Assembly (NCBI RefSeq): GCF_030209755.1
Contig: NZ_JARVRH010000031.1
Coordinates: 1 to 64,000, forward strand
Length of the DNA stretch: 64,000 bases
Source: Arthrobacter sp. efr-133-TYG-118
GTDB taxonomy: Bacteria > Actinomycetota > Actinomycetes > Actinomycetales > Micrococcaceae
Direction: 5' to 3'
How positions within the stretch are numbered: the stretch's first letter is position 1; each line of letters begins with the position of its first letter. The notes under the pieces were generated by a model. It made no database searches and was not told the DNA's origin. It was given only the letters and a program-made list of their open reading frames with translations. This document shows, in pieces, positions 8,379-16,011 of the stretch. The position numbers were made by a program, and so were the translations under genes.

Positions 8379-8882
8379 TTAAAAACTCTGGATAAGCCCG
8401 CAGGCTACTAATAGCGCGCCCCCGACCCCACCTAGCGTCATCGACCACTGCACCCAGCGGTGCTTTTGCCATGCGATGTCGGCCATAACTACTATCTGCC
8501 GTGTGATCACCGGAAGGATGTCGCCCTTCCTGAGTGCTGCGTCAAGTTCGTCGCTCTCCCAGTACTGAGCATGGCCGAAGTAGATGTAGTTCTCGCTGCT
8601 AGCTTTTTGCAGGCCGGTAGCCTTGAGGCGCGGCCGGACAACGACAAGAGCGAAGAATGCGCCGGCGACCAGCGACAGCAGACCTAGCCAGTAGAACACT
8701 GGCGTGATGCCGGTAGTAAGGTTCGAAAAAAGCCGGCCATCGGCAGACAGGGCGACCGTCGTAGCAATGACAGCGGACTCCAGTGCGAACGCAAACGATG
8801 CTTTGGCGTCAACCTTGCCGGTCCAATCAACTTGAGCAGCGTGAATCTTCCAAGCGTTATCGATCGCTTCCTTATCCTCCAC
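8379..8882 (-). CDS. pycTM: Pycsar transmembrane effector (PycTM)
   Basis: 167-aa membrane protein of the Pycsar-effector type. An N-terminal helix (NAWKIHAAQVDWTGKVDAKA) leads into a first span (about 29-47), a second span (PVFYWLGLLSLVAGAFFALV, about 61-82), a soluble segment (about 85-140, with RPRL and NYIYFGH) and a last span (about 144-164). In known Pycsar systems such effectors bind cCMP or cUMP made by the cyclase and damage the membrane, aborting phage infection. The GTG start at 8882 directly follows the TAA of the cyclase gene, with GGGGAG five bases upstream inside the cyclase end, so the two are coupled. Function is inferred from family and partner. Confidence 0.82.
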   Translation of the reverse strand: MEDKEAIDNAWKIHAAQVDWTGKVDAKASFAFALESAVIATTVALSADGRLFSNLTTGITPVFYWLGLLSLVAGAFFALVVVRPRLKATGLQKASSENYIYFGHAQYWESDELDAALRKGDILPVITRQIVVMADIAWQKHRWVQWSMTLGGVGGALLVACGLIQSF

Positions 8883-9584
8883 TTAGACTCCCCAATAGGC
8901 GGAGGAACGATAGACCGTTTCGTTCTGGCCACTGTCATTTCTGTTGTATGTCTGGCCCCACAACCGCGTACCGTCTTCCATGAAGGCAACCTCGTTATCC
9001 ATCGCGTCATAGACGGCTGAAGTGATCGTCAGTTGCTGAGAACCGCGTAGTTCACTGAGCTTGGCGGCGCGGTTGGGGGCCTTGCCGATGGAGATCAAGT
9101 CATTGTTGTCACGGACTCCGCCGCGGACAATCAACGCTTCGCCTGTATCAATACCTATGCCGTGGGTGATGTTGCAGAAGTCCTCGCCATCGCTCCAGTT
9201 GTCTTTGATCTTTGGACGAAGTACCTCGAAGACTGCCCAGTTGATCGCGAGAGCAGCACGTACAGCCTTCGTTTCCTTATCGGCTCCCATAAAGATCGCC
9301 ATCACCCGGTCACCGTCGAAGCTTCTAATCTCCCCGCCATAGTTCCGGAGGATGCGTGAGGCAGTGTTGATGTAGGCACGGATGATCTTGGCCGTGGTCT
9401 CTTTCAACAGCGAATTTGCCAACTTGGAAGACCCGGCAAGATCCGCGTACAGGTAGGTGGCGTCCACCAGCCGCCCACCGTTCTTCATGACTATGTCCTC
9501 CGTCTTCGGTACTACTCGTCCGTCTGTGATCGACCAGGCGGCCTTCAAGATGTCAGTGACGCTGCTTTCAATGGACGGATACAT
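8883..9584 (-). CDS. pycC: Pycsar pyrimidine nucleotide cyclase (PycC), module 1
   Basis: 233-aa stand-alone class III-type cyclase, the size of PycC enzymes that make cCMP or cUMP on phage infection. Metal-binding aspartates fall in TYLYADLAGSS (D48) and RSFDGDRVMAIF (D92). HGIGIDTGEALIVRGG follows, then APNRAAKLS with N171 and K175 at the transition-state positions. The C-terminus ends ETVYRSSAYWGV. The pattern AxL-GSS / FDGDRVM / APNxAAKLS is the Pycsar cyclase pattern rather than a regulatory adenylate cyclase, and no sensor domain is fused. Which pyrimidine is used cannot be read from this. It is the first gene of a two-gene operon with the effector at 8379. Confidence 0.85.
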   Translation of the reverse strand: MYPSIESSVTDILKAAWSITDGRVVPKTEDIVMKNGGRLVDATYLYADLAGSSKLANSLLKETTAKIIRAYINTASRILRNYGGEIRSFDGDRVMAIFMGADKETKAVRAALAINWAVFEVLRPKIKDNWSDGEDFCNITHGIGIDTGEALIVRGGVRDNNDLISIGKAPNRAAKLSELRGSQQLTITSAVYDAMDNEVAFMEDGTRLWGQTYNRNDSGQNETVYRSSAYWGV

Positions 9585-9665
9585 TAACGCTCCAACTCGA
9601 AGTGGCTGACAGATCTTTTATCTATCCTGTTCACGGGCGCCGCCACCAGCCCGAGCTATATGTCG
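9585..9665. other. Former C-terminal coding end of the second cyclase
   Basis: Downstream of the current stop of the 9666 gene, the minus strand stays open in another frame to a TGA at 9631-9633. From an ATG codon at 9711 it encodes MWGSASSRILGTHSVTTYSS followed by GWWRRP, which matches the tail of cyclase 1 (LWGQ...ETVYRSSAYWGV). Confidence 0.55.
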
Positions 9666-10340
9666 TCACCGAATGGGTGCCGAGGATCCTTGAACTCGCA
9701 CTGCCCCACATGGCCCGCCCTCGTGGACCTTATTCGTGTCCAGAAGGAATCCGTGAACGCGACTCGTCACGGTAATTGATCCACTTTCACCTCGAATGCT
9801 GCTGAGTTTTGCAGCGATATTTGGTGCTGTGCCGATTGATACCAGGTCGCTGTTGTCCCGCGCCCCACCTCGCACTATCAACGTTTCACCGTCATCGATG
9901 CCGACGCGGTGGCTCACTTGCCACGAAGCAGTTGATGTCTTGAGGCGCTTGGTGAGCTGGGAATTGATCACTTGGCTAACCGCCCAGTTGATGTGCAGTG
10001 CAGCTTCGAGGGCATTGTTACGCCGACGATCGCCGATGAAAATACCCATGACTCGGTCGCCGTCAAAGCTGCGGATGTGGCCGCCCTTGTGCCTGATGGC
10101 ATCGACTGCCCCACGCAGATACATTCGGACCACTCGGGCAGCGAACTCTGCCTTGAAGCGCTTGGCTAGCAGTGTTGAGTCGGCTAGATCTGCGTATAGA
10201 TACGTAGCTTCGAGTCTCTTGCCGCCGTTCTTCTGGTTAACGTCCACCGATTTTGGCACGACGCGCCCGTTCTCGATGACCCACGGCACTGCCAAGATGT
10301 TTGAGATCTTGGCTTGGATATCGTCTGCCTTGACTGACAC
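9666..10340 (-). CDS. pycC: Pycsar pyrimidine cyclase (PycC), module 2, tail lost by frameshift
   Basis: 224-aa cyclase paralogous to that at 8883. Metal-site aspartates lie in TYLYADLADST (D51) and RSFDGDRVMGIF (D95). VGIDDGETLIVRGG and the APNIAAKLS motif (N174, K178) are present. GTG at 10340 follows an AGGGGG-rich stretch. From residue ~208 the reading frame (GPCGAVRVQGSSAPIR) no longer resembles the family. The expected tail is open in the neighbouring frame to 9631, so a single-base indel within about 9705-9722 has replaced the last ~26 residues. The core catalytic residues remain, so activity may be partial, lost, or restored by slippage. It is divergent from its likely effector at 10454. 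Confidence 0.82.
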   Translation of the reverse strand: MSVKADDIQAKISNILAVPWVIENGRVVPKSVDVNQKNGGKRLEATYLYADLADSTLLAKRFKAEFAARVVRMYLRGAVDAIRHKGGHIRSFDGDRVMGIFIGDRRRNNALEAALHINWAVSQVINSQLTKRLKTSTASWQVSHRVGIDDGETLIVRGGARDNSDLVSIGTAPNIAAKLSSIRGESGSITVTSRVHGFLLDTNKVHEGGPCGAVRVQGSSAPIR

Positions 10341-10453
10341 CCTCTGTCCCCCTCAAATAGTTAGTCCTTCGAGCTTACTGAGCACCACTGACATTCTGCG
10401 GCCCTCTCGTCAGCCTGCGACGGCGCGTGAAGCTGCAACCGTAGGGTAGGAGT
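10341..10453. promoter_or_regulatory. Divergent promoter region of Pycsar module 2
   Basis: 113 bp between the GTG of cyclase 2 (minus strand) and the ATG of effector 2 (plus strand). It must hold both promoters. No strong palindrome or clear -35/-10 pair is obvious by eye. Confidence 0.5.
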
Positions 10454-10945
10454 ATGCGACTTTCCTTTCTGAATAAGGATTCAGATGAGCCTCTGCTTCC
10501 GGTTGAACAGCTGAAGCTAGTACACGCCGAAGTAGACAGGCAGAGAGCTGCCATCAATCAGCGCATGGGGAACATGCATACACGTGCCGCTATCTTGGTT
10601 ACCGCTTCCGGAGTCTATGGCGCAGTTCAGGCGAACAACTGGGTAAGTGGCTGGCAGTTCGTGGGTATCACCTTGTCGATCGTCGCCGCCTGCATTGGGC
10701 TCTGGTCGATGCGACCATCCCCAGGTATAGATGCAAACGCAACGCTAGCCTTCAAGGAGCGCCTAGTGGCCGAGCCTTATAGCACGGAGTACAGCATTGT
10801 CATTGACAGCATGGAGGGCCTTACTGATGATTTGGGCCGGATAGAGAAGGCGGCCAAGTTGATTGTCGTGGGCTATGGGATAGTTGTGTTAGCTTGGCTC
10901 GCGATGCCGGTCACCGTGGGGCTAATTAGCGCACACATCATTTAG
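10454..10945 (+). CDS. pycTM: Second Pycsar-type transmembrane effector
   Basis: 163-aa protein with an N-terminal soluble helix (PVEQLKLVHAEVDRQRAAIN), two spans (about 43-60 and 67-85), a soluble middle with KERLVAEPYSTEYSIVIDSM, and a last span (about 136-158, LIVVGYGIVVLAWLAMPVTV). The helix - 2 TM - loop - TM layout matches Pycsar effectors and the effector at 8379, though sequence similarity between the two is low. Its position divergent from cyclase 2 supports the assignment. The start ATG follows GTAGGGTAGGAGT. A 50-aa ORF and a strong terminator follow, so the transcript is bicistronic. An alternative is an unrelated small membrane protein, but context makes that less likely. Confidence 0.72.
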   Translation: MRLSFLNKDSDEPLLPVEQLKLVHAEVDRQRAAINQRMGNMHTRAAILVTASGVYGAVQANNWVSGWQFVGITLSIVAACIGLWSMRPSPGIDANATLAFKERLVAEPYSTEYSIVIDSMEGLTDDLGRIEKAAKLIVVGYGIVVLAWLAMPVTVGLISAHII

Positions 10946-10957
10946 AAAGTTGGTTCA

Positions 10958-11110
10958 GTGGGCAAGGAAGAATCTCCGCGTTACAACCCTGAACCTCCGA
11001 CCAGGATTCCCCGCACGACTGTGACGGTGTCCAAGGGTGGGGGAACCTTCAGCGAGAGCAGGAACGGGACGAAGAACCCACCGAAGCCTCCGTCCCCGAG
11101 GTCCAAGTAG
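10958..11110 (+). CDS. 50-aa basic, Pro/Ser-rich ORF co-transcribed with effector 2
   Basis: A GTG at 10958, 12 nt after the effector stop, opens 50 codons to TAG at 11108-11110. The product contains GKEESPRYNPEPPTRIPR, TVTVSKGGGTFSESRNG and a C-terminal KPPSPRSK. It is strongly basic, with no membrane span, and probably disordered. The transcription terminator follows 3 bp after the stop, so the ORF is the last cistron of the effector transcript. No family is known to me. It could be an accessory or regulator of the effector, or chance. Confidence 0.5.
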   Translation: MGKEESPRYNPEPPTRIPRTTVTVSKGGGTFSESRNGTKNPPKPPSPRSK

Positions 11111-11113
11111 TAC

Positions 11114-11150
11114 AAAAGAGGGAATGTCTGTGGCAGACATTCCCTCTTTT
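11114..11150 (+). terminator. Strong Rho-independent terminator after Pycsar module 2
   Basis: Perfect 17-bp stem, AAAAGAGGGAATGTCTG with its complement, around a TGG loop, ending in TTTT. It can work in both directions. Confidence 0.92.
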
Positions 11151-11187
11151 AATTTCGGCTCCGTTGTGCATAAATAGTGAGTCTCGA

Positions 11188-11221
11188 TGCGTAACCAAGT
11201 GACCCATCTCTTGGTTACGCA
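11188..11221. repeat. 12-bp inverted repeat TGCGTAACCAAG / CTTGGTTACGCA
   Basis: Perfect arms around a 10-nt loop, with no U-tract. It lies between the defence-gene terminator and IS debris, so it may be a mobile-element end or a protein-binding site. Confidence 0.55.
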
Positions 11222-11519
11222 AGTACAGGGCTATGGCCAGCATTTTGTCCTGCGTGATGCGCGCTCTTCCGAATGGTTGCCGGGCTGCGGGGGCCTCGTG
11301 GGCCTAGAGGGTGCGGTCGCGTGCTCTGGGGAGTGCGCGATCTGCTGTGCGCCGGCCTTCGCGGCCCGAGCCTGTTCGCGGCCCAGGCAGGCCGAAGTCG
11401 ATTCGACGCCAAAGAGAACGCCGTCCAGATCGAGTGCTACTCCCCGGCCATGAAGGCACCCCGAACCCGGGAAGCAGCAGCTAGGGTCGCGGTCCAGGCC
11501 CGGGAGGCATGCTGGACCC

Positions 11520-11808
11520 CATGAGGAATACCTTTCCGCGGTCCTTTCCCGGGAGGTCATCGCCCCCAAATCGCTCGAGGACTTCAGCTTCGATCACCAG
11601 CCCGGCCCCAAGCGCGACACCATCGCGCACTGGCCACCGGCGCCTTCCTCACCGAAGCATCCAACATCGTCCTGCTTAGCCCACCGGGTACGGGAAAAAC
11701 CCACCTCGCCACCGGGCCGGTGCTGCGGGCCACACAGCTGGGCCACCGGGTCTTGTTCGAGACCGCCATCGACTGGGTCGCCAGACTCCAGGCAGCGCAT
11801 CAGGCTCT
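11520..11808 (+). pseudogene. istB-like ATPase fragment (IS21-type helper), frameshifted
   Basis: Reads HEEYLSAVLSREVIAPKSLE and DFSFDHQPGPKRDTIAH in one frame. After a one-base loss at ~11630 it continues LATGAFLTEASNIVLLSPPG, TGKTHLATG, and RATQLGHRVLFETAIDWVAR in another. The Walker A SPPGTGKTHLA is typical of IstB/DnaC-like helpers. Both ends are missing. It differs from the intact istB at 13908 (GPSGTGKTLL), so it comes from a different IS21-family element. Confidence 0.8.
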
Positions 11809-11809
11809 T

Positions 11810-12040
11810 CACCGCCGGTGTGGGCTCGACTCCGAAGTCAAGCGCCCCCAGGGCGGGTCCTGATGCAGCTCGTGCGCGTTCCAGCAGTACGCCGAGTTCG
11901 GCCTCTGTATGCGCCGAGCCGACATGCTCCACAATCTGCTGGCGCCCGCGCACATACGCGGCGATCTTCACCACCGACGCCCAAGACGCCGTCCGCACCC
12001 GCCTGACATAGACCACGTCGGCGACATTAGGCCAAACCAT
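11810..12040 (-). pseudogene. IS1634-family transposase, N-terminal fragment
   Basis: The minus strand encodes VVYVRRVRTASWASVVKIAA, YVRGRQQIVEHVGSAHTEAE, LGVLLERAR and ALDFGVEPTPAV, the usual start of IS1634/IS1549-type transposases. Similarity stops abruptly at ~11810, exactly where the oppositely oriented istB fragment ends, so the two remnants were joined by deletion or insertion. The catalytic domain is absent. Confidence 0.7.
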
Positions 12041-12117
12041 TAGTGTGTGAAAGAGGCTACCCCAGAAAACATAAACACAGCTCAAAGCTTCGGGTGGTCA
12101 GGAGTCAACTACACGTG

Positions 12118-12123
12118 AGCCAA
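12118..12123 (+). repeat. Target site duplication (AGCCAA), left
   Basis: AGCCAA immediately precedes the TG terminus of the IS21 element and is repeated exactly at 14847-14852. Confidence 0.85.
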
Positions 12124-12363
12124 TGTAAGCGGCAACTTTAAACTGACCGGAGTCGGAAAATCTGACTGACCGTTCGCGGCAAGGTTTTGACCCGTGGCGG
12201 CAAGCATTTTTGAACAGCATTAGGCCATCTTTGGTGGCGTCGCGTGCCGGGGATTCCCTTGTCCATCCCTCGTGTCGTTACGGGGAGAGCCCCTTCCTTC
12301 CGCGGTGAAATGGCGATGTCGATCGTCTGTATTTCACCCGTTACCGGAAGGAGGGGGCTCGTT

Positions 12364-13911
12364 GTGAAGTCTCCAGGAGAGTTCATGGAAATTTTAGCTG
12401 CTTATGATTTGACCCGGTCCTACCGGGATGCCGCGAAGATCTGCGGCGTTTCGCACAACACGGTGCGCTCGTATGTGAAGGCCCGTCAGGAAGGCGCCCA
12501 GGCACCGGTGGCCCGGCAACGCGGCCGGATGACCGACCCGTTCCTGCCGCAGATGATCTCCTGGGTCGAGCAGTCCCGCGGGAAGATCCGCGGCGACGTG
12601 GTGCATGAGAAGCTCGTCGCTTTGGGGTTCACCGGGTGTGAGCGCACGACCCGGACCGCCCTGGCCGAACTGAAGGCCAAATACCGGGCCCGGAACGTGC
12701 GCGTGCACCGGCCCTGGACCCCGGAGCCAGGTCTCTGGCCACAGTTCGACTACGGGGATGGCCCCGTGGTTGACGGTGTGAAGACCGTGTTGTTCGTGGC
12801 CTGGCTGGCCTTCTCGCGGTTCCGGATCGTGATTGCCTTGCGGGACAAGACGATGCCGAGCGTTTTCGCCGCCCTGGACCGGTCGTTCCGGCTGGCCGGC
12901 GGGGTCACGACCTACGTACTCACCGATAACGAGAAGACCGTCACGATCGAGCACGTCGCCGGGATCCCGGTGCGGAACGCGCAGATTGTGGCGTTTTCCA
13001 GGCACTATTCGACGTCCATGCAGACCTGCATCCCGGCTGACCCGGCCTCGAAGGGCGGGGTCGAGAACGCGGTCAAGATCGCCAAAGCCGACCTCGTCCC
13101 CAAAGAGACGAACCTGCTACCCGAATACGGGTCCTTCGCCGAGCTTGAAACCGCCTGTGAAGCGTTCATGGAGGAGGTGAACTCGCGGGTTCACCGGGCC
13201 ACGCTGGAGATCCCCAAGGACATGCTCCGAGTTATCGAACGCCCCCGCCTGCACCCGGTCCCGGAAACCCCGGTGACAGCGAGTTTCGGCCACACCCGCC
13301 AGGTCCCGCCAAACATGCCCATGATCACCTTCGAACAATCCCGCTACTCCGTCCCACACACCCTGGTGGGTGAGATGGTCTGGGTGCGCGGGACAGATAC
13401 CGAGGTCGTCATCGTCCATGTCGGCGACGCCGGCCCGGTCGAGGTCGCCCGCCACAAGGTCACCCTTCCCGGCACCCCGGCGATCATTGACGCCCACTTC
13501 CCGCCGGCCCCGGCCGGGGCCCTGGAGCGGGTCATCCGCCCGACGAATAAGGCCGAGGAAGATTTCCTGGCCCTCGGTGCCGGCGCCGCGCTCTGGCTCA
13601 AGGAAGCCGCCGCGGCCGGGACCGGCAAGATCCGGCACAAAATGGAACGCGCCGTCACCCTGGCAAAGGTCCTGGGCACCGACGAAGTCGACAAGGGCCT
13701 CGGAGCGGCCGCGGTGCATCATCGCTTCACCCACGAGGACCTGGTCTCCATCATCAATACCGCCGGCGGGAAAACCCGCACAACCAGCACCAGCCACACC
13801 GTCACCGACCAGGGCCAGTGGCTGAGCCAGGGCACCAGCGGCTGGGCCAACTTCGGCACCACCCCGGCCGCCACCACCGCTGATGAAGACTTTGAAGGAG
13901 CCACCGAATGA
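12364..13911 (+). CDS. istA: IS21-family transposase IstA
   Basis: 515-aa DDE transposase. A helix-turn-helix lies near residues 15-40 (SYRDAAKICGVSHNTVRSYV). Catalytic residues are D129 (WPQFDYGDGPVV), D188 (YVLTDNEKTV) and E234 (KGGVENAVKIAKADL). The C-terminal Mu-like beta region contains TFEQSRYSVPHTLVGEMVWV. The GTG at 12364 was chosen because AAGGAGGGGG lies just upstream and IstA homology begins here; the frame is open to 12244 without such a site. It overlaps istB by ATGA. Confidence 0.93.
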   Translation: MKSPGEFMEILAAYDLTRSYRDAAKICGVSHNTVRSYVKARQEGAQAPVARQRGRMTDPFLPQMISWVEQSRGKIRGDVVHEKLVALGFTGCERTTRTALAELKAKYRARNVRVHRPWTPEPGLWPQFDYGDGPVVDGVKTVLFVAWLAFSRFRIVIALRDKTMPSVFAALDRSFRLAGGVTTYVLTDNEKTVTIEHVAGIPVRNAQIVAFSRHYSTSMQTCIPADPASKGGVENAVKIAKADLVPKETNLLPEYGSFAELETACEAFMEEVNSRVHRATLEIPKDMLRVIERPRLHPVPETPVTASFGHTRQVPPNMPMITFEQSRYSVPHTLVGEMVWVRGTDTEVVIVHVGDAGPVEVARHKVTLPGTPAIIDAHFPPAPAGALERVIRPTNKAEEDFLALGAGAALWLKEAAAAGTGKIRHKMERAVTLAKVLGTDEVDKGLGAAAVHHRFTHEDLVSIINTAGGKTRTTSTSHTVTDQGQWLSQGTSGWANFGTTPAATTADEDFEGATE

Positions 13912-14699
13912 GCGCGACAGCCCTTGCCCCCAGCCCGCTATCCGACCCGGCGGTGGAGAACGTGATCGCGCTGATGCGCACCACCCGGATGCCGCACGCC
14001 CGCGCCGTCGTCGCCGACGTCCTGGCGACCGCGAAAGCCCAGCGCTGGGACCCCACCGAAGTCATCCGTGTCCTCCTCGAAGCCGAAGCCACCGGCAGGA
14101 ACGCCTCGATGCTGGCCACCCGCCGCAAACGCGCCGGCTTTCCCTCCGGGAAGACCTTCGACGTCTGGGACGAAGCCCTCTCCACCCTCCCGGCCGCGAC
14201 GACGTCGTTCCTGCGGACCCTGGAGTGGGTGCGGCGGCGGGAGAACCTGATCGCCTGCGGGCCCTCCGGCACGGGCAAGACTCTGCTGCTGGAGTCCTTG
14301 GGCCAGCAGGCCATCGATCAAGGCATGTCCGTGTCCTGGCTCAGCATGGAAGACCTCGGCGCTCTCGTGCGCCGGCACCGCATCGATGACAGCGTCAACA
14401 AAGCCATCGTCCGGGCCACCAGCGTGGATTTGATTTGCGTTGATGACATCGGGCTTTTGCCGGTATCGGCCGACGCCGCGGAGGGCTTCTACCGGGTTGT
14501 CGAGGCCTCCTACGAGAAGCGCTCCCTGGCGATCAGCTCGAATATCCACCCGTCCGGGTTTGATGAGCTCATGCCCAAAACCATTGCGACCGCGACAGTG
14601 GACCGGCTCCTCCACCACGCCCACCTCTGCCAGACCAGCGGCGAGTCCGTCCGGCTCATGCAAGCCCAAAACGGGAAAGGAACCCGCCCCATGAGCTAA
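13908..14699 (+). CDS. istB: IS21-family helper ATPase IstB
   Basis: 263-aa AAA+ ATPase that assembles with IstA and selects target DNA. Walker A GPSGTGKT is at residues 118-125, Walker B LICVDDIG at 175-182, and sensor-like SSN at 210-212. The start ATG overlaps the istA stop (ATGA), so translation is coupled. Length and motifs are complete. Confidence 0.93.
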   Translation: MSATALAPSPLSDPAVENVIALMRTTRMPHARAVVADVLATAKAQRWDPTEVIRVLLEAEATGRNASMLATRRKRAGFPSGKTFDVWDEALSTLPAATTSFLRTLEWVRRRENLIACGPSGTGKTLLLESLGQQAIDQGMSVSWLSMEDLGALVRRHRIDDSVNKAIVRATSVDLICVDDIGLLPVSADAAEGFYRVVEASYEKRSLAISSNIHPSGFDELMPKTIATATVDRLLHHAHLCQTSGESVRLMQAQNGKGTRPMS

Positions 14700-14846
14700 C
14701 CCAAAACCTGCTTAGGCGCCCCGCCAACACGGCACGCCCGGGGCGCCTGACCCTGTCCAAAAATACATGCCGCGCCCGGTCAATCACTTGCCGCCAACGG
14801 GCAACTCAACATGCCGCGCCCGGTCATTTCCAAGTTGCCGTTGACA

Positions 14847-14852
14847 AGCCAA
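14847..14852 (+). repeat. Target site duplication (AGCCAA), right
   Basis: Identical to 12118-12123 and directly follows the CA terminus of the IS21 element. Confidence 0.85.
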
Positions 14853-14887
14853 GTCAGGGGACGAACTCGTGACTACAACGGCAATGC

Positions 14888-15400
14888 CTATCCGTTGCCG
14901 AAAAAGCCTGACTTTTCCGATCGCAAGATTTTCATACTCTGTGTCCAGAGTTTTCGTCTAAGAAGCCCGAGCTCATGAAGTTCACCTCTGGAGTCTCTGT
15001 GCCATCGTCTCCCCGAGTTATCGCGGAACAACGCGGGGGCCGAGAGTGCATTGATAGACCATTCGACTGAATACACCAGCTTGTCGCCAGGTTGCAGATG
15101 GCGGACGCTGCGGACGTTATCGCGGTACTCGCCTCGCGGTTCTGCCAAAATCCTCACATCGTAAATGGGCTCATCACTTAGGTTGGCGACCGTGAAGTTG
15201 TTGTACGTGACGGTGCCGCCTCCACGCAGATCGGCAAGAAGTTGGTCGTCCACGTAGAAGGCGATCTTCCGAGCTTGCTGCCGACGGCGTTGTTTCGCAT
15301 CGCGCAAAATGACGACGAAGGTGGCGATGAAAGCTGCGGTTGTACCAACTCCGCCGACCCAGTCAGCGACGGTTCCCCAAGTATCGGGATTGAAGTCCAT
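14888..15400 (-). CDS. Hypothetical membrane-anchored protein
   Basis: 170 aa. One N-terminal span (WVGGVGTTAAFIATFVVIL, about 14-32) is followed by a basic stop-transfer stretch (RDAKQRRRQQARK). A soluble beta-rich domain (TVTYNNFTVANLSDEPIYDV, then LQPGDKLVYSVEW) of immunoglobulin-like appearance comes next, and the C-tail is basic. No family was recognised. Its ATG overlaps the stop of the gene at 15400-15948 (ATGA), so the two are translationally coupled and probably act together at the membrane. It is the last gene of the operon. Location in a defence-type island makes an anti-phage or phage-derived role possible, but this is speculation. Confidence 0.68.
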   Translation of the reverse strand: MDFNPDTWGTVADWVGGVGTTAAFIATFVVILRDAKQRRRQQARKIAFYVDDQLLADLRGGGTVTYNNFTVANLSDEPIYDVRILAEPRGEYRDNVRSVRHLQPGDKLVYSVEWSINALSAPALFRDNSGRRWHRDSRGELHELGLLRRKLWTQSMKILRSEKSGFFGNG

Positions 15401-15948
15401 CAGACAGCAGTCTCCTCAATGAACTCTTCTACGCCCAGGTCTTGGCGGATCAGCCGTTCAAGTTCCCCAGCCTTCTGATTGAAGAGTCCCGTGGCTTGCT
15501 CATAGAGCGCGTCACGCTCTGGTGCGTCTGAAACCTGCATCACATTCATGATAGAGACAACAACTTTTGTTAGTTCAGCAAGGGCGACTTGAACCTGGTC
15601 CGGGGCAAATAGTCTGATCGAAAGAGTTGACGACAAGTTGCGAGATAATGTCGCGATGGGCGGGGCACCGGATGGCCTATAGTCCATCTTTGTTTCCGCG
15701 ATAGCTAATTCGAGCTCGTGAAGTTTGGCTAAGTGGTCGGTGTAGACCTCAACTTTGCGCTCCCGCAGCCATTGAGCTTGTTCCAGTTCCTGTTCGTGCT
15801 CTCGCTGCGCCTCCGCCGCCACCCGTGCGCCCTCAATTGTCGCTAGTGTGTTCTGGCTGTTGAAAGCACCCGCAATCAGGGCTCCGCATAGACCCGCTGC
15901 AATTGCTCCGCAGGCCACAACGATCAGCCGTATAGTCTCCCCATCCAT
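15400..15948 (-). CDS. Hypothetical membrane-anchored coiled-coil protein
   Basis: 182 aa from ATG at 15948 (ATGGATGGGGAG). One N-terminal span (LIVVACGAIAAGLCGALIAG, about 7-26) is followed by a long charged coiled-coil (AAEAQREHEQELEQAQWLRE, then KLHELELAIAETKM) and a helical C-terminus (QKAGELERLIRQDLGVEEF). An extension to 15996 is open but lacks a better start. It overlaps the downstream gene by 1-4 nt. The layout, TM anchor plus coiled coil next to TM anchor plus beta domain, suggests a two-component membrane complex of unknown function. Confidence 0.68.
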   Translation of the reverse strand: MDGETIRLIVVACGAIAAGLCGALIAGAFNSQNTLATIEGARVAAEAQREHEQELEQAQWLRERKVEVYTDHLAKLHELELAIAETKMDYRPSGAPPIATLSRNLSSTLSIRLFAPDQVQVALAELTKVVVSIMNVMQVSDAPERDALYEQATGLFNQKAGELERLIRQDLGVEEFIEETAV

Positions 15949-16011
15949 CTGGCAATCGTACTCAGGCTTCGATACCCTTTTTGTCCCAAGCTCCATCTCT
16001 AAACGGTCTTC

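Larger units (their letters stand above)
12124..14846 (+). mobile_element. Complete IS21-family insertion sequence, 2723 bp
   Basis: The ends are TG...CA with imperfect inverted repeats: left TGTAAGCGGCAACTT..., right (complement) TGTCAACGGCAACTT..., both continuing into A-rich bases and TGACCGG. Extra copies of GACCG/CGGCAAG-type sequence inside both ends are the multiple transposase sites typical of IS21. It holds overlapping istA and istB and is flanked by a perfect 6-bp duplication AGCCAA. All parts are intact, so insertion is recent and the element may still move. Confidence 0.92.

Noticed and set aside
9631..9711. Independent small gene downstream of cyclase 2
   Set aside because: Its product matches the tail of the neighbouring cyclase, so it is better explained as the displaced end of that gene.
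12244..12363. Longer IstA starting at 12244
   Set aside because: The extra 40 residues have no IS21 similarity and lie in the element's terminal repeat region. The GTG at 12364 has a strong ribosome site and fits the family start.
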